Positions 27,645 to 37,296 are shown, counted from the first letter of the stretch. The stretch is DNA of 48,221 bases from Saprospiraceae bacterium (GCA_029263015.1 JAJCYI010000033.1:1-48221), one strand, 5' to 3'. Notes: generated by a model not told the origin, from the sequence alone. Translations and numbers: made by a program.

Positions 27645-29252
27645 ATGAACAAGCCAACTACCTGTCTTAAACAGTATTCCCTTTTATTATTGATCGTGAC
27701 GCTACTGGTCCCATCTTCTGTTGTGTTTGGCCAAAAACGCAAAGTGAAAAAACTGAAAGAAGAAGTCAAACAGGCCATTGATGACAAGGCCAAAATAGCC
27801 CAGGTGATGGTGGACAAGGTTTTTAGTTTTTCAGAACTCGGTTTTCAGGAAGTCGAGACATCCAAGTATCTCACCGATATTTTAAGAGAAAATGGTTTTG
27901 AAATAGAACATGGTATATCGGGCATCCCAACTGCGTGGATGGCAAGGTGGGGCAGTGGCAAACCGGTCATTGCATTGGGAAGTGATTTGGACTGTATCCC
28001 AAAAGCTTCCCAGAAACCAGGGGTCGCTTATCACGATCCAATTGTTGAAGGTGCTCCAGGGCATGGGGAAGGTCATAATTCAGGATCCCCACTCAACATA
28101 ATAGCAGCCATCGAAGTCAAAAAAATCATGGAGCGGGAAGGGTTGCCGGGCACACTGGTGCTGTGGCCGGGGGTGGCAGAAGAGCTGGTCGGCACAAAGG
28201 CATTTTACACTCGTGACGGTTATTTTGACGAAATTGATATTTCCATTTTTACGCATGTTTCTAATAATTTGAGTGTGTCATACGGGCAGGCCAGGGGCAC
28301 CGGTTTGATTTCTGTGCAATTTGAATTTGAGGGGGAGGCAGCCCATGCCGCTGGATCGCCTTGGCGTGGCAGGAGTGCAGCAGATGCAGTAGAACTGATG
28401 AACATCGGCTGGCAATATCAGCGGGAGCACCTTGATCCGTTGCACCGTTCCCACAGTGTCATCACAAATGGCGGCGATCAGCCTAACGTCGTTCCCTCGA
28501 AGGCATCTATTTGGTATTATTTCCGGCACGTGACCTACCCCAAGATCATGGAGGTGTACGATCGGGCAAACAAAATAGCCGAAGGTGCTGCCCTCATGAC
28601 CAATACGACTATGACGAAAAAAGTGCTGGGTTCTGCATGGCCTCGCCATTTCAACCAGGTGATCGCTGAAACGATGTATGAAAATATCAAGGAGGTAGGC
28701 CTGCCAACATGGAGCGATGCTGACCAAACACTGGCCGTGGCCATCCAAAAAGAAGTAAACTCACCAAAAGACACGACTGGCCTGGCCACTGAACTGGACA
28801 AGCTCGGCCTTCCTGTGATGAACCCCATCAGTGGTGGGTCTGACGACATTGGTGACATTTCCTGGAAATTGCCAACAGTCACGTTGCGCTTTCCTTCCAA
28901 CGTGCCTGGGCTGCAAGGCCACCACTGGTCGAATGCCGTCGCCATGGCGACGCCCATCGCCCATAAAGGCGTGGTTGCTGGCGCAAAAGTAGTGGCCACT
29001 ACCTGCCTTGATTTTATCATGGATGAAACATTGGTGGATGCTGCGTGGAAGTATTTCCGGGAGGAACAAGGCATGAAGCAAAAGTACATTCCTATGGTGA
29101 CGGAGGATGATTCTCCAGCCATCTATCTCAACAAAGAAATCATGGAAGAATTCCGCCCCCAATTGGAGCCGTTTTATTATGATGAAACGAAGTATGGTAG
29201 TTATTTGGAGCAGTTGGGCGTGGCGTATCCGACGGTGCGGGAGGAAAAATAA
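27645..29252 (+). CDS. Exported M20 family amidohydrolase (AbgB-like)
   Basis: 535 residues. Signal peptide about 1-30 (LLLLIVTLLVPSSVVFGQ). Metallopeptidase family M20 fold: GSDLDCIPKASQ (first metal ligand Asp), GHGEGHNSGSPLN (ligand His region), GVAEELVGTKAFY (catalytic/ligand Glu pair), dimerisation domain with AAHAAGSPWRGRSAADAVELMN, and a late SGGSDDIGDISW. This resembles AbgB, the p-aminobenzoyl-glutamate hydrolase subunit, and related amidohydrolases rather than dipeptidases. A periplasmic location would mean it acts on external amides or folate breakdown products; no AbgA or AbgT partner gene is seen. Confidence 0.85.
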   Translation: MNKPTTCLKQYSLLLLIVTLLVPSSVVFGQKRKVKKLKEEVKQAIDDKAKIAQVMVDKVFSFSELGFQEVETSKYLTDILRENGFEIEHGISGIPTAWMARWGSGKPVIALGSDLDCIPKASQKPGVAYHDPIVEGAPGHGEGHNSGSPLNIIAAIEVKKIMEREGLPGTLVLWPGVAEELVGTKAFYTRDGYFDEIDISIFTHVSNNLSVSYGQARGTGLISVQFEFEGEAAHAAGSPWRGRSAADAVELMNIGWQYQREHLDPLHRSHSVITNGGDQPNVVPSKASIWYYFRHVTYPKIMEVYDRANKIAEGAALMTNTTMTKKVLGSAWPRHFNQVIAETMYENIKEVGLPTWSDADQTLAVAIQKEVNSPKDTTGLATELDKLGLPVMNPISGGSDDIGDISWKLPTVTLRFPSNVPGLQGHHWSNAVAMATPIAHKGVVAGAKVVATTCLDFIMDETLVDAAWKYFREEQGMKQKYIPMVTEDDSPAIYLNKEIMEEFRPQLEPFYYDETKYGSYLEQLGVAYPTVREEK

Positions 29253-29284
29253 CCTCGGCTGGATTTCTCTAACAAACTAGTTCT

Positions 29285-30175
29285 TCATGCCTCCAATATC
29301 AAGCGAAATTGGACCAAATCTGGGAATTGGCCATAATCAAAATTTTGCAAAACAAACTTGTAATAATTTTTGAATGAAAACTGGCAGGCTAAAAATTCTT
29401 CCCTTTGACTTATCGCTTTCTGGAGGTCTTTGGCATGAAACCAAACCATGAATTGCTTTGATCCAAAAAACTGTTCGTCAAATTTTCCACAGAAAAAATT
29501 GAATACCTGTTCAAATCGCCCACTTGTCAAAATATCATCTTCATTGCTTACACCTATCAATGCACGGGCACCTCCGGGCATGCTGGTAGCCATATTTTGC
29601 ACATTCTCGACTATCCGAAATGCTTCTCTGAGGCAATCTTCCTGACTGAGCGATTCAGGTAATATGCCGCTTCCCTCCGTCCAAGTTGTTCCAAGATTTA
29701 TTCTCTGCCTCACCGCACCAAGGCTGTGCCTTGCAGCCGAATAATATTTGAGCTTTTCTGCTTCCTCTTGGAATACCATACCTGCATCTTCAATGCTACT
29801 TATACCAATTGCAATTTCTTTTTCTTGAACAAATCGAAATAGTGTCTCAGGGCTGAGTAAATAGTTCTCAATGGTTGCCCGGTGGGAAAAATATATCTTG
29901 GGATTATTCCCTATTACCAGTTGCGGAGTTTCAGGAACGGGGGCATCAAAATCCCTATCACGAAATCCGATTGCATTTTCATTGTTTTTTTTCTGGAGAC
30001 CGCTTCCTCGATGTAAAAATCCCAGCATGAAATTTGGCAAGTTTGTCTTTCCTCCTGCCGGAATAATGAGCGGGACTATTGGATACGATGGTAATTCCCT
30101 CAATATCTTTTCGAGTACTTTTCGATCATAGCTTTCTGCCCCTCCTTCACAAAATATGAATTTTATTTCCCCCAT
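29285..30175 (-). CDS. DUF4435/TOPRIM protein, AriB-like effector of a PARIS-type pair
   Basis: 296 residues. TOPRIM-like core: strand IKFIFCEG with E10, then GFRDRDFD with D73/D75, then HRATIENYLLSPE with E103, the pattern of DUF4435 proteins. In PARIS anti-phage systems the DUF4435 protein AriB is the toxic effector, held by the ATPase AriA and released on phage triggers; it acts as a tRNA nuclease. Here it follows the ATPase gene with its ATG one base after the ATPase stop (TAAAATG), so translation is coupled. Both are intact. The alternative is a split OLD-type nuclease that is not a functional PARIS. Confidence 0.7.
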   Translation of the reverse strand: MGEIKFIFCEGGAESYDRKVLEKILRELPSYPIVPLIIPAGGKTNLPNFMLGFLHRGSGLQKKNNENAIGFRDRDFDAPVPETPQLVIGNNPKIYFSHRATIENYLLSPETLFRFVQEKEIAIGISSIEDAGMVFQEEAEKLKYYSAARHSLGAVRQRINLGTTWTEGSGILPESLSQEDCLREAFRIVENVQNMATSMPGGARALIGVSNEDDILTSGRFEQVFNFFCGKFDEQFFGSKQFMVWFHAKDLQKAISQREEFLACQFSFKNYYKFVLQNFDYGQFPDLVQFRLILEA

Positions 30176-30176
30176 T

Positions 30177-31250
30177 TTATAACCTAATTATTTGGGTTTC
30201 GGGAATCATGGTTGCAACATCATCTGAATGGGTCGTAATAATAAATTGGTTGTTGTTCCCCAAAGTAGGCAATGCCCGGATAAGAGCTTGTTGCAGCGGT
30301 GGATGCAAATGCAGTTCGATTTCGTCTATCAATATAATTGAATTGTCAATGTTCCAATTAGCAAAATCAATCAATATTGGGAAAATAGCCCTTTCACCAC
30401 CTGACATCTCAGAAAGCTCATAGTCCATTCCGTTTTTCGAAAGCCAAAAATCTTCTTCTTCAAGCAATTGATCGGGCATCATCTTTGGGGATGAACCTTG
30501 GAAACGCCTCATTGGAAATATTTGCCGGTATTTTTCTTCAAGTTCTTGGTATATATTTCGTTGGTTTTCTCTTGGCTCAAATTCCTCACTGTTCCAATGG
30601 TTGTTGAAATGCGACCAGCTTACCATCAATTTCCTGAGCTGTGATTCATCTACTTTTTGGGGAACTCCTTCCCCGCCATTTTGAGGTGCCAAAATGCTTG
30701 ATGCGGTACGCTGTTCATGATACCAATATATTGACCCCACTCGGGAAAGCAATTGATTGAAATCGGGGACAAAGCGTGCCAATTGAAGTGCATATTGATA
30801 ACCTTTAGTTTGGAAATATGCATGAATGCCTCTGGGAGCTATGACTTTCTCGTTGTCATAATCCAGCCTGATTTCAATTTCTGGGAAATTGCCCACTTCA
30901 AAGTAATTTCTATCAGGGTATTCTTCTGCCAGCCGATTACTGTATTCCCGCGTTGCAACTAGTTCATCCTCGCTAAATTGAACGGAGGCTCTTACTTCAA
31001 TCGGCATTCTTCCTGTCTGTATTAATTCATAATTAAACCCAGGGTATTCCAATTCCGAGGATTTAAAATGCGGTTTGGCCACTGCACCGACAAGCATTGC
31101 AATGGCCTGAAGGACAGAAGATTTTCCAGAACCATTTTCACCAACCAACAACGTAATATCATTTACTTCACCTTGTTCATCGCAAAAATCGAATACTTTA
31201 TTTGTCCTGAATTTTTTATAATGACTTAATGATATATTTTTTATTTTCAT
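30177..31250 (-). CDS. AAA/ABC-type ATPase, AriA-like
   Basis: 357 residues. Walker A GENGSGKSS (37-45) directly after the SMC/RecF-like start MKIKNISLSHYKKF; ABC signature LSEMSGGERAIFP; Walker B IILIDEIELHLHP; switch His in TTHSDD. This is the AAA_15/AAA_21 group that includes AriA, OLD and Septu/RecF-like defence ATPases. Unlike one-gene OLD proteins the TOPRIM is encoded separately in the next gene. Somewhat shorter than PARIS AriA proteins that I recall (about 400-450), so it may be a compact branch. It has its own promoter (31295-31324) downstream of the atpG terminator, so the pair is an independent insertion next to the atp operon. Confidence 0.75.
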   Translation of the reverse strand: MKIKNISLSHYKKFRTNKVFDFCDEQGEVNDITLLVGENGSGKSSVLQAIAMLVGAVAKPHFKSSELEYPGFNYELIQTGRMPIEVRASVQFSEDELVATREYSNRLAEEYPDRNYFEVGNFPEIEIRLDYDNEKVIAPRGIHAYFQTKGYQYALQLARFVPDFNQLLSRVGSIYWYHEQRTASSILAPQNGGEGVPQKVDESQLRKLMVSWSHFNNHWNSEEFEPRENQRNIYQELEEKYRQIFPMRRFQGSSPKMMPDQLLEEEDFWLSKNGMDYELSEMSGGERAIFPILIDFANWNIDNSIILIDEIELHLHPPLQQALIRALPTLGNNNQFIITTHSDDVATMIPETQIIRL

Positions 31251-31294
31251 TATTGAAGCACATTTTCATTCAAGTGAGAACTCACAAATTTACA

Positions 31295-31324
31295 CAAATA
31301 TATATCAAGTTATTCAGTAACAAA
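31295..31324 (-). promoter_or_regulatory. Promoter of the PARIS-like pair
   Basis: On the minus strand TTTG (31324-31321), an 18-base spacer and TATATTTG (31302-31295) match the Bacteroidota -33/-7 consensus, with the same 18-base spacing as at atpB. The leader would be about 40 bases. The AT-rich stretch from here to 31493 contains no gene that I can see. Confidence 0.6.
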
Positions 31325-31493
31325 CATGGTTATAAGGCTACCACCAGCATAACTTTCAATTTGTCATTCGATTTCAATTTTATCGAAAGTTCAACTTGAA
31401 TAACCTTTTTGTATGTTTCGATTGGTAAGCACTCACAACCACAACTTTATTGAAATTAGCCAACGGCTTAATAATGGAAAATTAATGACCAAA

Positions 31494-31527
31494 CAAAAAA
31501 AGGGGCGCTGCATTGCAGCACCCCTTA
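31494..31527 (-). terminator. Terminator of the atp operon after atpG
   Basis: On the minus strand AAGGGGTGCTGCA / TGCAGCGCCCCTT forms a GC-rich stem with one mismatch, followed by seven Ts. A textbook intrinsic terminator 55 bases after the atpG stop. Confidence 0.9.
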
Positions 31528-31580
31528 CATTTTGGATATACTCTTAGAATCGGTTTCGGTATTGAGCGCTTGTTCGGTAT

Positions 31581-32474
31581 TTAAGCGCTTTCCAATGCTG
31601 CCGCACCACCGACGATCTCAAGGATCTCACCAGTGATGGCTTCCTGACGGGCTTTGTTATAACTGAGTTTTAGGTCTTTCAACATTTCCTGGGCGTTTTC
31701 AGTCGCTTTGTCCATGGCCGTCATCCGCGCACCGTGTTCGGAGGCGTGGGTGTCGAGCAGGTATTTCTGGAAAGTGGTTTGCAGGATATTGGGTACGAGT
31801 TCTTCGAGCAAGGTCTGCATGTCCGGCTCGAAAGTGTAATCAGCAACCATGCCGGAGGTTTCGCCTTCTATTTCCATCTTCGGAACGGGCAACCACTGGT
31901 CTGTCTCGGCGAACTGCATCGCAGCATTTTTAAAACGTCCATAAGAGACACTGACCGAATCGTAATCACCGTTTGAAAAACCATCCATCAACTGCTGGGA
32001 AACCACGGCGATATTCTCAAAGCTTAAGTTGTCGAAAATCTCCACATAATCATTGACGATGGTGCAGTTTGGGTATCTTTTTTTAAAGAACTCATACCCT
32101 TTTTTACCAATACAAAGGATGGTCAGGTTGCCTTCATTACGGACATCGGCGTATTGGCTGCTGATGTTTACAACGGCTGATTTTATCACATTGGAATTGA
32201 ACGCACCACACAGACCCCTGTTGGAGGTAACTACGACAACACATGCCTTTTTTACAGGCCGTTCCGTGCCAAAGGAAGTATTGGCAGCGCCACCAAGGTT
32301 AGAGAGGATGTTGCGCAACATCTCATTCAGTTTGTTGGCATAAGGACGCATCTGCTGGATGGCAGTTTGTGCCCGGCGCAACTTGGATGCCGAAACCATT
32401 TTCATGGCTTTGGTGATCTGCTGGGTACTCCCAACAGATTTGATCCTGTCCCTTACTGCTTTTAAATTTGCCAT
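31581..32474 (-). CDS. atpG: ATP synthase gamma subunit
   Basis: 297 residues from ATG 32474 (MANLKAVRDRIKSVGSTQQITKAMKMV..., the standard N-terminal coiled-coil helix). The longer frame to 32522 reads through a palindromic spacer and is rejected. The C-terminal helix ends EILEIVGGAAALESA. Central rotor shaft of F1. It closes the B-E-F-H-A-G cluster; beta and epsilon (atpD, atpC) are not here, as is usual in Bacteroidota, where they lie elsewhere. Confidence 0.95.
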   Translation of the reverse strand: MANLKAVRDRIKSVGSTQQITKAMKMVSASKLRRAQTAIQQMRPYANKLNEMLRNILSNLGGAANTSFGTERPVKKACVVVVTSNRGLCGAFNSNVIKSAVVNISSQYADVRNEGNLTILCIGKKGYEFFKKRYPNCTIVNDYVEIFDNLSFENIAVVSQQLMDGFSNGDYDSVSVSYGRFKNAAMQFAETDQWLPVPKMEIEGETSGMVADYTFEPDMQTLLEELVPNILQTTFQKYLLDTHASEHGARMTAMDKATENAQEMLKDLKLSYNKARQEAITGEILEIVGGAAALESA

Positions 32475-32546
32475 TTTAATTAATGGTGAATGGTAAATAG
32501 TGAGCAGTGAATTATTCACCATTCACCATTCACCATTACTATATCA
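32475..32546. repeat. Palindromic spacer atpA-atpG
   Basis: ATGGTGAATGGTAAATAGTGAGCAGTGAAT in pieces on the left faces ATTCACCATTCACCATTCACCAT on the right, read on the plus strand (word GGTGAATG, three tandem copies of its complement). It fills the junction completely. Confidence 0.65.
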
Positions 32547-34133
32547 TCATTTCGAAAACTGTTGGGCCAATTCGCCCGCTAATTTTTCCATTGTTCCAGT
32601 ACCTTCGTCGGTCAGTTTACCTGCCTGGAGTTCTTTCAAAACATCTGGGTGGAGTTGCTCCATTTTCAAAAGGTACAGTTCTTCAAACTCAGCCACCTTG
32701 TTTACAGGGACCTCTTTCAGCAATCCTTTCATGCCCAGGTAAATGATGGCTACTTGTTTTTCAACAGCAACTGGGGAGTATTGTGGCTGCTTGAGGATTT
32801 CCACGTTGCGCTTTCCTTTTTCCAAAACGGCTACGGTTGCTGCATCGAGGTCGGAACCAAACTTAGAAAAGGCTTCCAGCTCCCTGTACTGTGCTTGCTC
32901 GATCTTCAGTGTACCAGCCACTTTTTTCATGGACTTGATCTGTGCAGAACCACCTACCCGGCTTACCGATATACCCACGTTGATCGCAGGGCGGATACCT
33001 GAGTTGAACAGGTTGGTCTCCAAGAAAATCTGACCATCGGTAATAGAGATTACGTTGGTTGGGATATATGCAGAAACGTCACCTGCTTGTGTTTCGATGA
33101 TAGGAAGTGCGGTCAAAGAACCTCCTCCTTTTACCAAACCGGATTCTTTCAGGCTTGGTGGGAGGTCGTTCATGTTTTGGGCGAGGCCATCATCAGCGAT
33201 GATTTTCGCAGCACGCTCCAGTAAACGGGAGTGCAGGTAAAAGATGTCACCTGGATATGCTTCACGTCCTGGAGGGCGGCGCAGCAAGAGGGAAACCTCA
33301 CGGTATGCAACGGCCTGTTTTGACAAATCATCAAAAACGATGAGTGCTGGACGGCCAGTGTCGCGGAAATATTCACCGATGGCGGCACCAGTATAAGGTG
33401 CATAGAATATCAGCGGTGCTGGATCAGCAGCAGATGCAGAAACGATCACAGTATAAGCCATGGCGCCAGCCTCCTCAAGGGTCATGGCGATATTGGCCAC
33501 GGTCGATGCTTTCTGTCCAGATGCTACATAGATACAGTAAACAGGCTCGCCCTTGTCGTAATATTCTTTCTGGTTGATAATGGTATCAATGGCAATCGCC
33601 GTTTTTCCGATCTGGCGGTCACCGATTATCAATTCTCTTTGTCCACGACCAATCGGGATCATAGAGTCAATCGCTTTGATACCTGTCTGCAAAGGCTCGT
33701 TCACTGGCTGGCGATAAATAACGCCAGGAGCTTTGCGCTCCAAGGGCATTTCGTATTTCTTGCCACCGATAGGGCCTTTTCCGTCAATGGGCTGCCCCAA
33801 AGAATCGACAACACGGCCAAGCATTTCCTCTCCTACTTGCAGGGAAGCAATACGGCCCGTGCGGCGCACGGTCGAACCTTCACTAATGTGGTCGCCTGGG
33901 CCCATCAATACGACTCCAACGTTGTCCTCCTCCAGGTTCAGCACGACTGCTTGCACGCCAGTTTCAAATTCGACCAATTCACCGGCCTGTGCTTTGTTCA
34001 AGCCATATACGCGGGCAATACCATCACCTACTTGGAGTACGGTGCCGACTTCTTCTAGATCAGTGGCAGTATTGAAACCGCTTATTTGTTGTTTGAGTAT
34101 CGCTGATATCTCATCAGGTTTTACGTCAATCAT
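32547..34133 (-). CDS. atpA: ATP synthase alpha subunit
   Basis: 528 residues. P-loop GDRQIGKTA (171-179), the alpha-type Gln in place of a GxxxxGKT beta loop; conserved [47 protein letters not shown] and the [17 protein letters not shown] segment near the arginine finger. Non-catalytic nucleotide-binding subunit of F1. About 15-20 residues longer than the E. coli protein (513), due to C-terminal insertions. Confidence 0.97.
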   Translation of the reverse strand: MIDVKPDEISAILKQQISGFNTATDLEEVGTVLQVGDGIARVYGLNKAQAGELVEFETGVQAVVLNLEEDNVGVVLMGPGDHISEGSTVRRTGRIASLQVGEEMLGRVVDSLGQPIDGKGPIGGKKYEMPLERKAPGVIYRQPVNEPLQTGIKAIDSMIPIGRGQRELIIGDRQIGKTAIAIDTIINQKEYYDKGEPVYCIYVASGQKASTVANIAMTLEEAGAMAYTVIVSASAADPAPLIFYAPYTGAAIGEYFRDTGRPALIVFDDLSKQAVAYREVSLLLRRPPGREAYPGDIFYLHSRLLERAAKIIADDGLAQNMNDLPPSLKESGLVKGGGSLTALPIIETQAGDVSAYIPTNVISITDGQIFLETNLFNSGIRPAINVGISVSRVGGSAQIKSMKKVAGTLKIEQAQYRELEAFSKFGSDLDAATVAVLEKGKRNVEILKQPQYSPVAVEKQVAIIYLGMKGLLKEVPVNKVAEFEELYLLKMEQLHPDVLKELQAGKLTDEGTGTMEKLAGELAQQFSK

Positions 34134-34229
34134 AGTTTATAAAATTTCGGTGACGGTTGACGGCTGATGGCTGACGGGCAAAATGAACGAGATACGTCCG
34201 CCGTCTGTCGTTGGCCGTTGGCCGTCTTT
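34134..34229. repeat. Palindromic spacer atpH-atpA
   Basis: GACGGTTGACGGCTGATGGC faces GTCGTTGGCCGTTGGCCGTC (plus strand). The word GACGGC and its complement GCCGTC recur on each side. GC-richer than the other spacers. Confidence 0.55.
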
Positions 34230-34799
34230 TTATGATGCAATTATTTTCGAGATATAAAGATTGTCTTTGAATTCTTTTTTCAACAGGGCCAGCTTGTGGG
34301 CCACACTTGCGTCGTAGAGTTTGTCTTCAAATTCCACGACAAAACCACCAATGAGGTCAGGGTTGATAGCTGTCTGCAACTCAACATTGTCATCGGTCAC
34401 GTTACTTTCGACCAGTTTTTTGTGAATGTCTTCCACGGCTGCGTCGCCCAGCTTGGTGGCCGTTGTCAATTTTACGGAAGAGATGTGCTTTAGCTTTTTG
34501 TGCTGGACGATGAACGCCTTACCGATGTCTGCCAATAACGGTTCACGGCTTTTTTTCAATAAAATATTTAAAAAGGCCATGGTGAGTTCATCGTATTTAC
34601 CAGAAAAGAGTTTGTCAAAAACCTTTTCCTTTTTATCGGTATTGACGATCGGGCTTTTCAGCATCAGCCAAAAATCCCTGTTTTCACAGACTTTGTTAAA
34701 AGATTCCACATCTTCCAATATTTTGTCCAGCTTGCCATATTCTTGAGCAAGGTCAATGAGGGACTTGGCATATCTCGTGGCTACTCTTTGTACTGACAT
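34230..34799 (-). CDS. atpH: ATP synthase delta subunit
   Basis: 189 residues, OSCP/delta family: RVATRYAKSLIDLAQEYGKL at the N-terminus and the C-terminal INPDLIGGFVVEFEDKLYDASVAHKLALLKKEF signature. Links F1 to the peripheral stalk. Position between atpF and atpA is standard. Confidence 0.94.
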   Translation of the reverse strand: MSVQRVATRYAKSLIDLAQEYGKLDKILEDVESFNKVCENRDFWLMLKSPIVNTDKKEKVFDKLFSGKYDELTMAFLNILLKKSREPLLADIGKAFIVQHKKLKHISSVKLTTATKLGDAAVEDIHKKLVESNVTDDNVELQTAINPDLIGGFVVEFEDKLYDASVAHKLALLKKEFKDNLYISKIIAS

Positions 34800-34883
34800 A
34801 ATAATGAGTGAATGATAGAATGAGAAAATGATAGAAAGGATGGTCTAAATATTCACCCATTCAATCATTATCTCATTCACTCA
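34800..34883. repeat. Palindromic spacer atpF-atpH
   Basis: AATGAGTGAATGATAGAATG on the left faces CATTATCTCATTCACTCATT on the right; the outermost AATGAGTGAATGA is matched by TCATTCACTCATT. Fills the junction. Confidence 0.65.
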
Positions 34884-35396
34884 TTAGTTTAATTTAATTT
34901 CTCCAACCAGCTCGTTCACAAATGCTTCCTGCTTGGCATTGCCCGCTAATTCTTTGCGGATCACCTTCTCGGCAATGTTGAGGGACATGGCACCCACTTG
35001 GTTTTTCAGTTCGATGATGGCAGCCATTTTCTGGTGTTCGATCTGTTCTTTTGCGTCTGCAACGATCTTCTGGGCTTCTATTTTAGCCTTGTCTTTAGCT
35101 TCGGCAACAATTCGGTCGCGGACTTCTTTGGCTTCTTTCAAAATCTTTGAACGTTCCTCGCGGGCTTGTGCCAACAATTCTTCATTCTCAGCTTTGAGAT
35201 TGGCCATGTCCTGGCGTGCTTTTTTGGCTTGATCCAAAGAATCCTGAATATCATGTTCCCTTTGTTTCAGTGCTTCTGCAATGGGGCGGAAAGCAAATTT
35301 TCCAATGGTAAACCAAAATAAGAGGAAGATCAAGAAGGTCCAGAAAAGGAGACCAAAGTCGGGCACTATTACTGTAAAATCAGCGAGAAAAATCAT
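34884..35396 (-). CDS. atpF: ATP synthase b subunit
   Basis: 170 residues: one N-terminal transmembrane helix (about 10-30, FGLLFWTFLIFLLFWFTIG) and a long, charged, heptad-rich helix (KQREHDIQDSLDQAKKARQDMANLKAENEELL...) that forms the peripheral stalk. Ends ELVGEIKLN. Confidence 0.94.
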   Translation of the reverse strand: MIFLADFTVIVPDFGLLFWTFLIFLLFWFTIGKFAFRPIAEALKQREHDIQDSLDQAKKARQDMANLKAENEELLAQAREERSKILKEAKEVRDRIVAEAKDKAKIEAQKIVADAKEQIEHQKMAAIIELKNQVGAMSLNIAEKVIRKELAGNAKQEAFVNELVGEIKLN

Positions 35397-35437
35397 TTGA
35401 ATATTATTGATTGCTAATTGTTGATTGTTGTTTTTTC

Positions 35438-35599
35438 AGGAATGAGGCAACAATAAAATGTACATGATTGGATTAGTCATTTTTTTCTTTTAAGGAACTT
35501 TAAAAATCTGTGCATAGCCTATCTACGGACTTATTTTTAAGGTTTCTTAGAAGGAAAAAGGGCAAGCCAAGACGTATATTTTATTGTTGCCTCATTTCT
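35438..35599. repeat. 162-bp palindromic element, copy 4, inside the atp operon
   Basis: Arms of 26 bases beginning AGGAATGAGGCAACAATAAA pair at 24 of 26 positions. The centre is TTTAAAAATCTGTGCATAGCC and TATCTACGGACTTATTTTTAA. The right inner segment AGAAGGAAAAAGGGCAAGCC matches copies at 27.3 and 41.1 kb. It separates atpE from atpF. Confidence 0.8.
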
Positions 35600-35603
35600 A
35601 AGA

Positions 35604-35640
35604 AGACAGGCCCGGCGACCAACCGTCCCGAAGCCTGTCT
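35604..35640. terminator. Hairpin immediately after atpE
   Basis: AGACAGGC (35604-35611) pairs with GCCTGTCT (35633-35640), with an inner CGG/CCG pair. On the plus strand TTTTTCTTT follows; on the coding (minus) strand no T-run follows, so it is more likely a processing or stabilising structure at the 3' end of atpE than a full stop for the operon. Confidence 0.55.
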
Positions 35641-35658
35641 TTTTCTTTGTAGGTATGA

Positions 35659-35955
<297 letters not shown>

Positions 35956-37218
35956 TTAATGGTGCGCTTCTTCAGTTGCTGCTCCTATATATGAAGCTGT
36001 CAAGATGGTGAATACAAATGCCTGGATAAAGGCTACCAACAATTCAATGGACATCATGAACATGGTCAGCACGGTAGAACCGACAGCTGTACCAAGACTT
36101 GCCCCCCATTGGCCTTTTCCGAACATAAATATTAGGCCGACAAAAATGACGATAACCATGTGGCCTGCCGTGATGTTGGCAAACAGACGCAATGTCAGGG
36201 TGACAGGCTTAATGAAAACACCAAGTATTTCAACAGGTGTCAAGATGGTCTTGACCCATGCAGGTACACCCGGCATCCAAAATATATGTTCCCAGTAATT
36301 TTTGTTGCCGTTTAAGTTGACCACAAAAAAAGTGATGACAGCTAGTACCAAGGTTACGGCAATGTTGCCAGTTACGTTGCTGCCACCAAATATTGGAATT
36401 TGGCCGAAGAGGTTCAGTCCTAAAATGAAAAAGAAAAGGGACATCAGGAACGGCAGGAATTTTTCCCATTTGTGGCCGAGGAAAGGCTTGGCCACCTCAT
36501 CCTGAATAAAAACGAACAAGGTCTCCATCAAAGTTTGCACACCTTTAGGCGCCATTCCTGCCCTGTTTTTGTATGCCTTAGCAACTGAAAAGAACAGCCA
36601 AGCCATTAAAGCAAAAACGATGAGCATAGCGACCACATTTTTGGTCAATGAAAAATCATAAAAGGAAGTGATGCCTCCGCCGAACACACCACCATCTGCG
36701 GTGCTCCTTGCATCAACTGCCCAGAGGCGGTCATTATAGCATATGGCGTTCACCTCTTTTTCCTTGCCATCCTCCAAAGTTATCGTGGTGTGAAACCCGT
36801 GGTTGTTAATTTCCACTTCACCATCAGGAAAACTGTTGTCTCTGATATTGTGTACCATCCCGCCAACCAGCACGTACCCTTCAACGGCAACGTGACCATT
36901 GCCATGCCCATGGTCGTCTGTGTGGAATTTCCCAGAAGAAAAAAACGACCATCCGTTTTCAGGTGCATAAAGCATACATGGGAGTGGCAAACTGAAAGGC
37001 CCGATGTTGTAAATATTCTGATCAGAAATGTGGTGGAAAGCGGTTGCCCCAGGATTGAACTCCCCTTCTTCTATATGACCACAGCCCTCTTCATGAGGAT
37101 CGGTAGTGGCTTGTTGCTCGTGTCCATGGCCATCATTGTGATCGTGTCCATGATCTTGTGAAAAAGCAAAAGTTGAAAGGAAAAAAAGGCAAATAAAACT
37201 TAGGATATATCGGCGCAT
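35956..37218 (-). CDS. atpB: ATP synthase a subunit with His-rich exported N-terminal extension
   Basis: 420 residues, about 150 longer than E. coli AtpB. Signal peptide (about 1-21), then a His/Asp-rich segment (DHGHDHNDGHGHE and later HTDDHGHGNGH) and a roughly 130-residue soluble domain before the first membrane helix (about 193-212). Core: helices with the essential R344 (LTLRLFANITAGH) that faces the c ring. It forms the proton half-channels. Such an extended AtpB is normal in Bacteroidota; the histidine clusters suggest metal binding at the periplasmic side, which is inference. The operon starts here; no atpI or atpZ gene is upstream in the window. Confidence 0.95.
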   Translation of the reverse strand: MRRYILSFICLFFLSTFAFSQDHGHDHNDGHGHEQQATTDPHEEGCGHIEEGEFNPGATAFHHISDQNIYNIGPFSLPLPCMLYAPENGWSFFSSGKFHTDDHGHGNGHVAVEGYVLVGGMVHNIRDNSFPDGEVEINNHGFHTTITLEDGKEKEVNAICYNDRLWAVDARSTADGGVFGGGITSFYDFSLTKNVVAMLIVFALMAWLFFSVAKAYKNRAGMAPKGVQTLMETLFVFIQDEVAKPFLGHKWEKFLPFLMSLFFFILGLNLFGQIPIFGGSNVTGNIAVTLVLAVITFFVVNLNGNKNYWEHIFWMPGVPAWVKTILTPVEILGVFIKPVTLTLRLFANITAGHMVIVIFVGLIFMFGKGQWGASLGTAVGSTVLTMFMMSIELLVAFIQAFVFTILTASYIGAATEEAHH

Positions 37219-37265
37219 CTAAATCTTTTTTTTGGTGCTTACAGACCCCTTTTTGAAAATTCGTG

Positions 37266-37296
37266 CAAAGGTAGTATTTACATGAAGTTTTCAAAA
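37266..37296 (-). promoter_or_regulatory. atp operon promoter
   Basis: Minus strand TTTTG (37296-37292), 18-base spacer, TACCTTTG (37273-37266): a full match to the Bacteroidota -33/-7 consensus. The leader to atpB would be about 40 bases. The remaining sequence to 37505 shows no gene. Confidence 0.75.
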
